Source: Aurelia coerulea (Eukaryota > Cnidaria > Scyphozoa > Semaeostomeae > Ulmaridae). Taken from it: a DNA stretch of 64,000 nucleotides. Numbering within the stretch: the first letter of the stretch is position 1; every line of letters starts with the position of its first letter. The DNA is taken from NCBI GenBank assembly GCA_039566865.1, contig CM076944.1, positions 22,032,501 to 22,096,500 of the forward strand. The letters run 5' to 3'. The notes below the pieces were generated by a model, which was given only the letters and a program-made list of their open reading frames with translations, did no database searches and had not been told where the DNA came from. Shown here piece by piece: positions 46,497-57,931 of the stretch. The position numbers were made by a program, and so were the translations under genes.

Positions 46497-49400
46497 CTAT
46501 GGTTGTTGCTCTTGTGGCTGATGCCGATTTTGTTGCTCTTGTTGCTCATTCTGTTGTTGTTGCTCATACTGTTGTTGTTGCTCATTCTGCTGTTGCTCGC
46601 CTTGTTCTGCATCTACACCATCTTCAGCCAGGACATTATAGTTTTGTTGTCCTGTCAACATGCGCTTTAATACACAAGCAACGAGAATCAGGCCAAGTAA
46701 GGCATTCAGTGAGATGATCCCCCATATCAGCTTTTCATCAACATGTTCGGCCTGCACCGATGATTGGACAGTTATAAACGAGACCAGCAGTACAATCAGC
46801 GTAAATATTTCAACGAAATTCTCAAGACCCAGGTTTCTGACTTTGTCCAGTAGGGAAACTGGGTTAGCTACAGGGTTTAGTACGAGGAATGGCTTTGCAT
46901 GAGACTCGAATGCCAAATAGACGATAAAAACACTTGATATTAATGCTGATTGCAAAGGTATGTGTGAAGAAAGGCATGCCGTAAGGAAGGCTAGGGCAGT
47001 TCTGCGTAACAGCAGAACAACTTCCATCCCCACTCGATATTCAAGTTTGTAAGAGTTGTACAAAGAACCCAACCATTGTTGCGTGAATCTATCTTCTTCG
47101 CCAATGATGTCAGTTCTTTTCCACATCAACAAACATAGAAACAGCAATGGAATTCCAACAGCATACAAAGCAGATGCAATGCCTGCAAGTAAAATCATGA
47201 GCCTGTGCTCATCACCAGAACATTCGATCCAAACGTAGTTTGTCATTACTGAAGATCTTCCTACACTCCGGCAAGGTGCCAGGATTGAAGCAACCGTTTT
47301 CACAAGTGGAAAATAAGCAAGGTTCAAGAACATGATTGTGAATTTAGCGCACTTATTCTTTACTTTGCTGTGTAAGTCTGCATCCTTGCGCCCTTTTGCG
47401 ATGTAGAATATCAAAGTGACACAGAGCATGATGATTGCAATCAACACTGGTAAGGTCATAAGAAACGCTAACTTGCCAAGTGCCGTATAAAGATTCGGCA
47501 AGTGGCAACTCAAAAATGAGAATCGAAGATTTACAACACTGCTAAGGAGCTCTTCAAATCGATAAACACTAGGTGGCCAGATGTGAGCAGAAGAAATTAA
47601 GGCATCAATTATCTGCACATAGAACACTGCGATCTTTAAGAAACTTTTGCCAATTCCGAGACCTCCAATTGCAAGGAGAATCAGCAAAATGTTAGCTTGT
47701 GCAAGCCAGCTTGGTATTATTCCAATTGCAGCGAGGATAAACACAGCAACAGCTTCGAAGATCGTCAAGATAACAGCAAATATCTTTTTATTGTAAGAAT
47801 AACAAGCGAAGCCTGCTCCAATAAAAACTATCATGACAGTACCGATGCATATAGCAATAATTTGACTTTTCTCATCTCGTTTCCTTGGGCATTGGTAACA
47901 GTGCAGCCCTTGTTTATAATGCCCTTTCTTGCACTGACTGCATTGTTCTCCGTAGGTACCTTTGGCACAAATGCCCTCTTCAGGTTTACAAATTGTGATA
48001 GAGAAACTGTTCGTTTTATGCATGTAGCAGAAAACGTCACCATGAGGGTTACATAACTCTTTACCAGGCTGTGTCCAAGCACATTTTATTAATTCACTAA
48101 CATTATTATAAGATGGATACGGCCAGTAGCCTCGTTTGAGCTTCATTTCAGTCTGTGTATAATTGCCAAATGTTGCCGAAACTGACGTTGTGTTCGTGAA
48201 TATCATATCAGTGGATCTACTTCTAATGCAGCTTCCCCCTTTCATACATTGCTTGCAGTAGCCTCCTTGGCCATAGTATCCCTGGTTACATTGGCAGTAC
48301 CGGCGGTCGTAATAAGACGAGTCAGCCTTAACAATGCAGTTATTGTGCTTTAGCCGGATAGCAGGGCACGTGAAATTGTCCGTAGCATTCTCTGTGCTCA
48401 TGAGAGTTGGGTCAATTGTCATGAAGTTTTGATCAATAGCTCCACTCATGTAGGGGTTGCCTCGTATGTCGATGGTTTGGATGACTTTTAGCTTTATCAA
48501 ATATGAGAGAGGCAATGCTGAGGATAGATTTGTATGAGATACATTCAAATACATTATCAATCTCACACTGCTAATAGGGTCAGGAATGCTTCCATACAAG
48601 CGTTTATTTCCGCCTAAATTTAGGAAAGCTAATTTAGAGAATTTGAAGATGCCATTAACAAGATTTGTATCGTCGTTAATCTTGTCAAATTTACCGTATA
48701 TGTCACAATCCTGGACATCTAGCTGCATGAGGGAACTCTTGCTTTGTCCTAAAATATCGACTAGCGTGTAAATCAGCATACTGAATTTCGAGTTTCCTTT
48801 CGCAACGAATGCGCTAAGCTTACTGCTATGAAGAGCAAGACCCTTTTCAAATCCCAATATTTGAGTATATGATATGTCCAATATTTCTAAATTCGTCAGA
48901 TTGGAGAATGAGAGAGGAATTTTGCCTGTCAGTCGTCTATTTTCAGAAAGTTGCAACAATGTTAAATGAATCATATTGCCAATGGAGGCTGGTACTATCC
49001 CCTTCAATGAATTTCCTTGCAGACTTAGTTGTACAAGCTTGGGAAACCAATTGCCAAAATCATTTGGAATCTTGCTGTCTATGTCGTTCGACATTAAGTG
49101 AATGTATTCTAAATTAGAGAGTCCTTTGAGATACATCAAATCTCCTGTCATCGAAAGAGTTTCAAGGTCAAGAAAATACAATTTTGACAGGTTTCCAATG
49201 TTTGGAGGAAGGCTTCCAGTCATCCCAGTTTCACCAAGGCTCAAAACTTGTAGATCTCTTAGCTTATCAATGTTTGTTGGTAAAGACCCGTAGAGACCTC
49301 TGTTCCCTGACAATTGAATTTTACCAAGGCCAGGCCATTTTGTTGCGATGTCTTGGGGAAATTTACCGTTAATCTTGTTGTAAGCGAAATCAAGCCTAAG

Positions 49401-49780
49401 GAAAAAGGGTCTAAATGATTTTAGCAAATCGTAGATATTTGCTATCAGCCCACTGCCCCCCATTCCAGTTCCTAACAAGTATGGTAATCTCCAAAGACTA
49501 TGTGCAACGTAGCCTTCCATTCCATTATTTCCTTGTAAGCCGATGGCAATGACATGAAGTGTTCGCCTGTAACACACGATTCCTTCCCAATCACAGTAAA
49601 ATGTTGCTGTATTCCAGTGTTTACCTTTCAGCCAATTTGGTCCATTTGTTCGTGTATAGAAATCAATGAGAGCATTTCTTTGCTCGACTAAGCAGTGTTC
49701 ACCACAGGCTGAGACATTCTTGAGAAACTGAGGAATTTTTAGACCATATAGAACAGGAACATCGGTGCCAAAATTGTCAC
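46497..49780 (-). CDS. LRR ectodomain / Cys-rich / multi-pass membrane protein, last exon
   Basis: 1,093 codons plus stop, opened by acceptor TTTCTTTGCAG at 49781; two bases complete a codon from an unseen exon. Residues about 30-75 form a plant-type LRR cap (QRNALIDFYTRTNGPNW, then CDWEGIVC). Residues about 95-445 hold some ten LRRs of the LxxLxLxxNxLxGxIPxxIGNL kind. About 465-635 is a Cys-rich region with EGF-like spacing (YCQCNQGYYGQGGYCKQC, CSQCKKGHYKQGLHCYQC). About 640-1040 has nine or so hydrophobic segments. The tail from about 1057 is a Gln-rich tract coded by a CTGTTGTTG microsatellite. There is no kinase domain. The architecture suggests a surface receptor or channel-like protein; function is unknown. 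The signal-peptide exon was not found. Confidence 0.9.
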
Positions 49781-50489
49781 CTGCAAAGAAAATGGAAAAG
49801 TCTTTTTAGCATACTTATTGTTGCCATAGCACATGTTCTCTGGCTCGTATATATTATCAAAGGTGTACAATCTATTATCAAAGGTATCATTTTGCTGTGT
49901 CATATGGCAGACCTAAGCCTTGCAAAATCTTTTGTTTTATGCAAGTCTTCTAAGGTGTTTGCAACGAGAAAACTTTGAATCGACAGCAGTTGGATGGTTT
50001 ACTGCAGAGGCTGTCAAATCTTATGACATTTTTTTTAAATTATCGATGATAAAATGGTGGAAAGAAATTGGATTTGTGGCGATATTATTGGTAAATGTAT
50101 CCGCTGGTTATTACTGTGAGCCTCTGCACGCAGGCTAGGATTCTGCTGCGGGTGTAGGTAGGCCCACTAGCTTTGGTGGTAGCAAATAGTTTTAATGCGT
50201 AAAGGATTTTCAAAAATCACACAAACAAATATTTTCATGTTATTCCTGGACATAATTCACGGAACAAGCGCAACTTTGAAAGCAATATCTTATTTGTGAC
50301 GTTCCTGAAAAATTCTCGAGCATAGGCCAATTTTCGAAGGAATGAAATTCGATGTAACGCCGATCCCATATGAGAATCTATCCAAATGCAGAAAAACAAA
50401 TATGGAGTGGGGCCTGTAGAATCGATTCGTGGTAAAACCAGCTCTGTATCTTTATTAGTCGAATATCCATTTTTATTTTCGTGAAGGTA
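49781..50489. other. Intron or upstream region of the LRR gene
   Basis: The exon that should supply the signal peptide and a one-base phase is not identifiable here. Nothing else recognised. Confidence 0.35.
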
Positions 50490-50498
50490 CTCGAAAAG

Positions 50499-51070
50499 TA
50501 GACTGATTGCAAGTTCGTAGTTATTGCTATTGATAGGCTGATGGACGCTATAACTACGACTCATGGACTTTCACATAGAAAATTGGGACGAAATTGTTTC
50601 CCTCGATTTCATGTCCGATATGGAAACCATAGCAACGCTGTATGAAAGGCGAGTAATGGCGGTGGGCTTAAATTGTCAGCTCAATCGTCAGATAATAAAA
50701 CGCCTCAAAATTCAAGTTTTGAGTGACGTTAGCAATGAACAAAAGCCACAAGTATTTGCATGAATGTTTCTTTAATCTAAGAATTAACAAACCTTTCAGT
50801 TTCAACAAGAATTTCCTCATTTTGAAGGCAATCTTCATCTAGCAATAGTGCACGCCAAAACGCCACAGCTCCTGAAATTCTCCAACTACCGAAAAGAGGC
50901 CATTAACCTCGTTTCAAAGGGCATAGAAAAATCTGTGCGCCCATTGTTTATTTTCGTCCCACTTTTTGATGTGAAAGTCCATAAGTCCCAGTTTGAGCAA
51001 AAGTATATATTGTTGTTGTTGTTGTCATTGCTGTTGCTGTTGCGATAACTGGGACTATTTCGTGAGTCTA
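50499..51070. mobile_element. TAGACT element copy 1, 9-bp target duplication (572 bp)
   Basis: The ends TAGACTGATTGC and (minus) TAGACTCACGAAA are bordered by CTCGAAAAG at 50490-50498 and 51071-51079. The body matches 60201-60779 along its full length with few differences, including a (TTG)n run near the right end. Nine-bp duplications are typical of Mutator-like elements and also occur in Merlin. No transposase is present. Confidence 0.9.
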
Positions 51071-51079
51071 CTCGAAAAG

Positions 51080-52090
51080 TTGTCTCAAAAACCTTATTTT
51101 CAGTCATGTGATCAGAATAACACGATATCATTGGCTAATAAGCGTGAAATCGGAAGGTTTGCAGGTTTCCCTATGCCCAATTGAAAGATGATGTAATAAA
51201 TGATGTAAAATGATGTAATAAATGCCGAACAATGAAAGTTCTCAAAATTAACCACGCCACGCTGTAGCTCATTTGAAAGAACAATGATTGGCAGTCAAAA
51301 TGAAAGAAGAATTATCAAAATCAGACCAATGAGAGCCAAGATACAAATGTCATGGTTCTGAAGCAGGTTTTAGGAAAGAATTTAAACAACAGATTGCGGT
51401 CTGCGCACGTTTGGCCTAACGAATTTCAACAAAATGTGGAGATGGACTCAGAGCACTAAAAGCAGACAAAATAGACAAGAAAAGGAAAGCATTCAAATTC
51501 ATCTGAAGTTGTTTTTAAATAGCAAGTTAGGCACATTCTCCACGTCGAAGTAAGCATTCAACTTCATTTGAAATAGCAGTGAGACACATTCTTGCCGTGT
51601 CAGTATCTTATCCTCAAATATAGTACTTGAAGTAGCATAGGAATCATTCGTCGTACCGATTGCTCGTGGCCCAATGTCCGAAACCGCCAAGGCCTCATTT
51701 TCACGTACCAATCAGACGGCAAAAAGGCGAAGAAGACAAGAGAAACCCATGAAGATTTTTCTAAATTTCACCTACCTTCATAAAACGCAACCAGGACAAA
51801 AAACTGCTTGATATTTCTCAAATTTTTTTAAAACAATCTACTCTCCAGATGTTTGGGTGTACAAGTTTGGTTGCGGTTAACATATATCCAGGCTTGGCGG
51901 AGTTATGGTCACAAACAAACCGATAAGGCACTGGGCCTTGAACAATAGAAATTCTGGCCGAGGGACAATAGTAATAACAATAGTGATTGTTGTGAGAACG
52001 ACCCGAAAACTCTAAGATCTGCGTTTTCAATTGTTCTTGCTATTGTCTTTCGCTAGATTTTCTTTTGTTCAAGATTCAATGCCCCTACGG
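51080..52090. other. Intergenic with a dispersed repeat
   Basis: 51690-51890 is a diverged direct copy of 2745-2945 (shared block CATAAAACGCAACCAGGAC). The rest is unassigned. Confidence 0.5.
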
Positions 52091-52854
52091 CCCGGGGGGG
52101 GGGGGGTACTTAGTATATTTGTCAAACGGGGATGTGTGGGGAATGACGTAGTTACATAGAAACGAGAACAATAAGCTTTTGAGAGTAAGGCAGACTCATT
52201 GAGCCGTGAGGAAATTGAACAATGACATGTTGTAAAAAGAAGAGATCGAGAGAAGGTTACGTGAGACATTATCAAACCGTGAGAAATATTATCGAGAGAA
52301 ACGAAGCCAGAAGAGATTGCGGGAGTGACCCGTTACAGACTTACGTGAAATCGTTCATTTATTTACTTCTTGTTGTGCATTTATTTGGGTTGCTGGATCT
52401 TTGCTGAATTTGTTTATGTTGGGAAAAGTCTGCGTTTTTATTTGTTTACAGGCTTTGTATTCGCTTTTGTTGAGCACTGCGATGTGATTTTATTCCTTTA
52501 TCGCGCTTTATCGATTTATTCCGTAAGTTTTGTGGGATTCCAGCTTAATTCACCACAGATGTGCCGTTTTTAAGGGTATCGTTTTCACCAATGTTTTCTA
52601 GCTCAGGTATCAAAATGAGGCAATTTTTCTAGAGCAGGTTGTCAAAACATGTCAAAGGGGAATATTCTGCTAGATCGGGTCGTTTGTCGGTCAAATTTCA
52701 TATTTTTGAGTGTACTTTTAACCAATTTTTTCTGGAACAGGTTAAAAAAGAACAGGTTATCATTTTAAGCGAAAAATTCTGGAGCAGGGTAAAATTTTTT
52801 TTTCGTAGGCACACCCCCGTACAAATTCAAGTCAAGTACCCCCCCCCCCCCGGG
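52091..52854. mobile_element. Poly-G-ended element interrupted by a solo LTR
   Basis: Begins CCCGGGGGG...TACTTAGTA and ends GTCAAGTACCCCC...CCGGG. The internal sequence resumes after the LTR exactly where the related copy at 57170 continues (GGGGATGTG|CCGTTTTT). No duplication of the outer flanks is seen. Confidence 0.6.
52135..52557. mobile_element. Solo LTR (423 bp)
   Basis: Starts TGTGGGGAATGACG and ends TTCACCACA (TG...CA with a short inverted TGTGG/CCACA), bordered by GATG at 52131-52134 and 52558-52561. The uninterrupted relative at 57170 supplies the empty site. No internal coding region is present, so it is a recombined LTR of a retrotransposon of unknown family. Confidence 0.7.
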
Positions 52855-52860
52855 GATGAA

Positions 52861-53142
52861 GCTTTTCAAAAAGTATCTTCGCAAACCTGTTTCAAGTACT
52901 TGGGTGAATACTTGGGATCAAGGGGGCCAATGTTAATCGCAAGAGTTGAAGGGACGGACCTCTTGACTCTTTCAGTAAAAATACAGTTTTTCCAGAGGAA
53001 ATTGAAAGCATTTCTGGCACACAAAAATGCTGTCGTGCCCACAAATGTGGGATTTGGGGTCATTTCTACCTGTGGGAAAGTAAAGGAATTTGAATATTCA
53101 GCTCACCAGTCTCTGTCCAGTTCCAATAAACACCAGCAGTGA
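52861..53142 (+). other. Possible coding remnant
   Basis: About 93 codons stay open after the poly-G element, with a plausible composition (KYLGEYLGSRGPMLIARVEG, AHKNAVVPTNVGFGVISTCG). I do not recognise the family and see no splice partners. Confidence 0.2.
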
Positions 53143-53754
53143 ACGTAAGAACACGAGAAATGACGAGTGCTCTGAAGAAAAAATCAGTTGCGGCTTTCGT
53201 TGTCATTCTCGAAGCACCAGGACACCAGCGATAGGCAGGAAAAAGCTCTATTCAAGATGATGGAAGCTTTGGCCAGGCAAAACTTGAAGTGTCCACAACG
53301 TAGAAATAATGCAAATAAATAGGGTGTAACAAACAATTCTGTCTGAATTTTGGAGAAAGAAAACAGCTTCAGTTACGGAAATGTGACTCATTTACTGCAA
53401 GTTATTTCCAGGAAGGAAATGGACATTAACACAAAGGCGATTGTGGAAAGTTCAATCCTTTGCGCAGCTCAGGGAATCTCCAGTGTGAAACTAGAAGTAC
53501 TAGACTCATTCCAAAAAAGCACTCTCCGTCGCAGAGGCTGTTTGCTGGAAACAGAACTTTCAGAACTGCGAAGGCCAATCTCGTCCCCAGAGTCGAGGGG
53601 CATTTCACTCCCCAAAAATCTCGTACACCACCTTAGGAAAAAATTCTTTCGTTTTAAAGAAAAATTCATCAAAAATCCGTAAAAATCCTTTTGTTCCAAA
53701 AACATCTCGTACGCTTTTTCGAAGGAGTGAAATCCCCATCTATATTACTACTCG

Positions 53755-54060
53755 CTGAAGGCCGTGAGATGAGAGCTCCTACGATGCACAGAAAATAAGT
53801 TTCGTGGCACCCCTCGTGGAACTAGATAAATTTCACATCAATCGAAAGATGAAAACTTACTTTATCAGATTCAGCAACTCCCCAAGCAGGGGAGCTGCAC
53901 AAATGAAAGAAAACGTCATCTAAAATCCAGCTTCGTTGGGCTTGCGTCCATCTTGAAAGCGCCATCTTTATCGCTAAAGCCTAAAACTCGGAACGGCCCA
54001 CCGTAACTTATATTGGATAGAAATATTTGGTCCATAGAATACAGCTTCCTATAAAACGTG
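53755..54060 (+). repeat. Repeat R1, unoccupied copy
   Basis: Matches, in inverted orientation, 62168-62029 followed by 59618-59495. At the other locus the two halves are separated by the GATTACAAAG element, while here GTTTTC is uninterrupted near 53912-53917. It contains AAGATGGCGC (minus) near 53970. Confidence 0.75.
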
Positions 54061-54578
54061 TTCAAAACAAAACATTGGACAAATGGCAATCTCGTCCCCA
54101 GAGTGAGTTCGTTGCTCTACCTCTAGGGTAGAGGAATAATTTCGGCCTACCCCATTTTACGCCGTAACTCCGTTTTGCGAGGAGTAAACGGCTGCGGCAT
54201 GTCAAAATTCGACGGAAAACTGTATTCTTTCACTAAAACACTTTTAATCTCCAATTTATCTCTAAAATTCGCCGAATAACGAGCCATTCTATTTTCAAAG
54301 CTGTGGGGGAAATTCTCGAAAGTTTCAACTTAGGCCCTTTTTCCACCCAAATGGATCGTTCTCGTTTTCCTACTAAATGCACTTGCTAACCCCGGATTAA
54401 TGATTAAATACCTTAAAAAGGGCTAAAATAGGGTCCTTAAAGTGTTTGTTTTTAATTTCTCAATTTATATACTTCAGAATTAGCGCTAGAGCAACGACCA
54501 TTTTTCGTCGATTATCGTTGCCTAGCAAACAGCAAATCCATAACGGGGCGAATCTTGCCTTAATTTGGCAAGATTGAT

Positions 54579-54699
54579 CATGGAGCATTGCGGACACTTT
54601 TATTTTGTAGGAAATTTTTATTCGATACTACTACCTTTTTTTTATTCGATACTACTATAAAAATTTCCTACAAAATAAAGGTGTCCGCAATGCTCCATG
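54579..54699. repeat. Hairpin with 43-bp arms
   Basis: CATGGAGCATTGCGGACACT and on to GGAAATTTTTAT pairs with the inverse copy ending CAATGCTCCATG at 54699. The loop has two direct copies of TATTCGATACTACTA. Confidence 0.85.
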
Positions 54700-56388
54700 G
54701 ATTGATGGCAAGTGTACCAGGGTGTTCATTCGGCTTCGCGATCAGCTTATGACGTCAGAACACCCTGGGAACGAGGTTGACCATTATGCTATTTATTACC
54801 AACTACATGAATCATCCAAGAGAGAGCTTCGACAAAGCAGACAAGACTTTAATGTCATTCTTATCTTTCAACAGGTATTAACAACAGGATTACATGCAAA
54901 GGAATTCACTGCAAAATTCATGCAGATCTCTCAGAATGTGTTTCAACTACGCTTGTATGTATGTCATGAAAGCAAACAGTGTGTTTCTGCAACTTTATTT
55001 TAATTTGATTATTTACAAAATAGCTAACAATATACAGTATACATTATTCAATATATACAAGTTAACTAGTCTGAATGGAATTTACATAAATATAATAATA
55101 AAAAAACAACGATCGGTCGGTCGGTGTAATTAAGGATCGGTCATTATGTATCTGCTAGTGTAGACTGGAGGGAATATGGACGGGCCACGCAATCTATTCC
55201 TACAAATAACTGCTAACAAATAATTTTTTCAGTTTTTGTGGGCCATGAAAAAAGATATTGATTCATCCTGAGACATTATTTTGTCAACAATCACACAAGA
55301 CCTGTTTGGTGACAAAGTTTAAAATTAGTATATTCTCTTCGTAGCTAGTCCTCTGCAGATTCTGAGAGATCTGCTTGCCTTTGGGTAATTTTCAAACATG
55401 ATATGAAACTGTGATACTGTTAATAATACACAGTTTCAAAGAGAAGTGTATATAATTCCGTTGCCATTGAATTTCTTACGCACAGAAGCAAGAGTTAATC
55501 TTCATTTTTCCCACGACTTAGGATGGGCCATGACAAATTTTCCTGCATGGCTGATGGGCTGATGGGCTGATGGGCCACGAAAATGTTTCGTTTCTTTCAG
55601 GTTGGGCCACCAAATGTTTTCAACTTCAATTTTCCTTCCAGCCCACCCTAGCAGATATTTTGAAGATTTGAGTACAGAATTTTGGAAAGACCAAGCCCAC
55701 CTCCTCAAATTTTTTCAAACAAACTCCCAAAGTACGTAATGGGTGCAAACAAAATAGCATACCTAAATGTTTGCCAGGCAGCTGTTCTGAATCGATGTAG
55801 GTTTTGACTTCCCCCTCACCAACTAACACAGAGTCCTCCATTTGTTTCCATCAGAGAAGAGATTGTCCATATTTACCATCAGTTGAATAAATATTAGAAA
55901 CAGTTTGATATATGACTTCTGTATGAGTGCGTTAGTTTCTAGTTAGTTTTTAGTGCGTTAGTTAATAGGGTGTTAGTGTCTTCTATTTTGGGTTCAAATT
56001 TGATGTTTTGTTTGAAGGAACTCTTCAAAGAAAGGAGAGAGGCCAGGACGAAATATAAGAGTTAGTTTAACAAAGATTAGCATATGCGTTTATACCATGT
56101 CGGTCAATTTTTGGTTATCGAACTGCTGCATGAACAGCTGACTACTCTAATTCAACTTCTTTTCGTTTTGTTACGTTGCACTGCTGTTAAGTTGCTCTCA
56201 TATATTGCAAGTTATGTTTTTATACAAAGTTGAACTGCATATCGCAGACAAACTGTTTAGTCTCTGTCTCTGTCTCTGTCTATTGTTATTGAAGCTAATA
56301 TGGTCAGTAAATGGAGTTAGGAATGTAACTCTAACAATGGTAATTTGCCGATACCATTAATAAAATACTGCTTTCAGTCTTTGTTTTC
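54700..56388. other. Unassigned intergenic
   Basis: Contains GGTC tetranucleotide repeats at about 55110-55125, a GCTGATGG triplication at about 55550-55572 and a (TCTGTC)n run near 56262. No gene recognised. Confidence 0.4.
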
Positions 56389-56397
56389 AGAAAGAGC

Positions 56398-57467
56398 CCC
56401 CGGGGGGGGGGTACTTAGTATTAGCCCTGTCCACAAGTTGCTCGAAATTTCTCAAAAAGTTGCTCACAATTTCCTGAAAAGTTGCTCAAAAGTTGCCACT
56501 TTTTCAAAAAGTTGCCCGAAAGTTGCTCATTTATTGTCATTTTTTATGGCCAAGTGCTATAGATATATGAATAATTGACATATATGCTTAAGATTAGCGC
56601 CAAGGATGCTTCAAGAAGTACCTTTTATTTTGTTGCAACATTTTCTCTTCTGATATGAGGCAACTGCAGTTCCCTGGAAGTTTGAGCCTTTCGCCGCTAA
56701 TTCTTTTAAAAACCATGTAACACATCTTCAGTATTTCAGCAGGAACCATTTGTTGCTTATAAACAGTAACAACAACAGCAGCAACAACAGCATTAATTGA
56801 TTAGTGATAATCATCACCATTATCAGCATCATCATCATCATAATAATCATCATTGTCATCATAATCATCGTCATTATACTGATCATAGTCATAAATCGTT
56901 AATTTAAAAGACCAGCTCTTCGCAAAGCAAGACGTTGAATCACAGCCTGATCAGAAAACAGATCCTTTGTATGTCTAATATTCATTACTGTTGCAGAGAA
57001 TAAACAAAACATCATTGAAATGTTTATAACATTGCTAGAATAGGGACAAGTTTCTCAATGTTGCAAAAGTTGCCAAAATTCCTAAAAGTTGCCCAAATGA
57101 CTCCAAGTTGCCCGAAAGTTGCCTAGCAACTTGTGGACAGGGCTACTTAGTATGTTTGAATTTGACCGGCGGGGATGTGCCGTTTTTCAGGGTATCGTTT
57201 TATTTACTTTTTTCCAGCATAAGGTATCAAAATAAGGCAAGTTTTTGAGAGCAGGTTGTCACAACATGTAAAGAGGGGATATTTTGTTAGATCGGGTCGC
57301 TTTTCGGTCAAATTTTCAGGTTTGGAGTGTCTTGTCGCCAGCATTTTCTAGAATCAGTTATCATTTGGAGCGAAAAATTCTGGAGCAGGGTAAAAAACTT
57401 TTACCTTCTATGGGCACAACCCCGTACAAGTTCAAGTCAAGTACCCACCCCCCCTCTCACCCCCTTG
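56398..57467. mobile_element. Poly-G-ended element with hAT-like insertion
   Basis: Starts CCCCGGGGGG and ends CCCCTTG, bordered by AGAAAGAGC at 56389-56397 and 57468-57476. It is interrupted at 56422-57145. The right half resembles the interior of 40198-40523 and 52091-52854. Confidence 0.75.
56422..57145. mobile_element. hAT-like MITE with 8-bp duplication (724 bp)
   Basis: The ends TAGCCCTGTCCACAAGTTGC and the inverse complement at the right are bordered by CTTAGTAT at 56414-56421 and 57146-57153. Subterminal AAAGTTGCC-type repeats point inward from both ends. The middle has a CAT-rich simple repeat at about 56810-56875. Confidence 0.88.
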
Positions 57468-57476
57468 AGAAAGAGC

Positions 57477-57931
57477 AAGAGCAACAGCATTTAAGAAAGG
57501 CAATTCATGTTGAGCCAATTAAACAAGGGGTCAAGCTTCTTTACTCTTGCCTGAAGCATATCTCCGCTCGTTTTGTGTAATTTGTTAGTAATAAATTGTA
57601 ACTCACTTGAGTAATGTGTAAACGCGGACCTAATGGTTTCATACTTGTTTCGTATAATTGGCTGTGAAATGTTCACGAAAGTACATGAAGAAAGACGAGA
57701 TGCACCTGCCGATAATACAATGTGAATTTGAGGAGCCTTGCTTAGGAACTTTCAGCACACAACATCGGATAATTTAAGAAAATTCTAAAGCTGAGCCAAG
57801 CCAGATTCTAAGTTTCATAAAGCAAGTCTTCCACGAAAGACATCTGAATAACGCGTCACTTCTCGTAAGACCGAGTTGAAATTGAAGTGAGTCATAGAGC
57901 GGTAACGTAGATTCATGCTAAGGTCCGGTGA
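57477..57931. other. Unassigned intergenic
   Basis: Nothing recognised. Confidence 0.4.

Noticed and set aside
49920..50138. Plus-strand frame with a signal-peptide-like hydrophobic run (FVAILLVNVSAG)
   Set aside because: Opposite strand to the LRR gene, short, and without a downstream exon; likely chance.
53350..53682. 110-codon plus-strand frame and antisense frames
   Set aside because: No recognisable domain, no splice partners, and it sits beside repeats; not supported as a gene.
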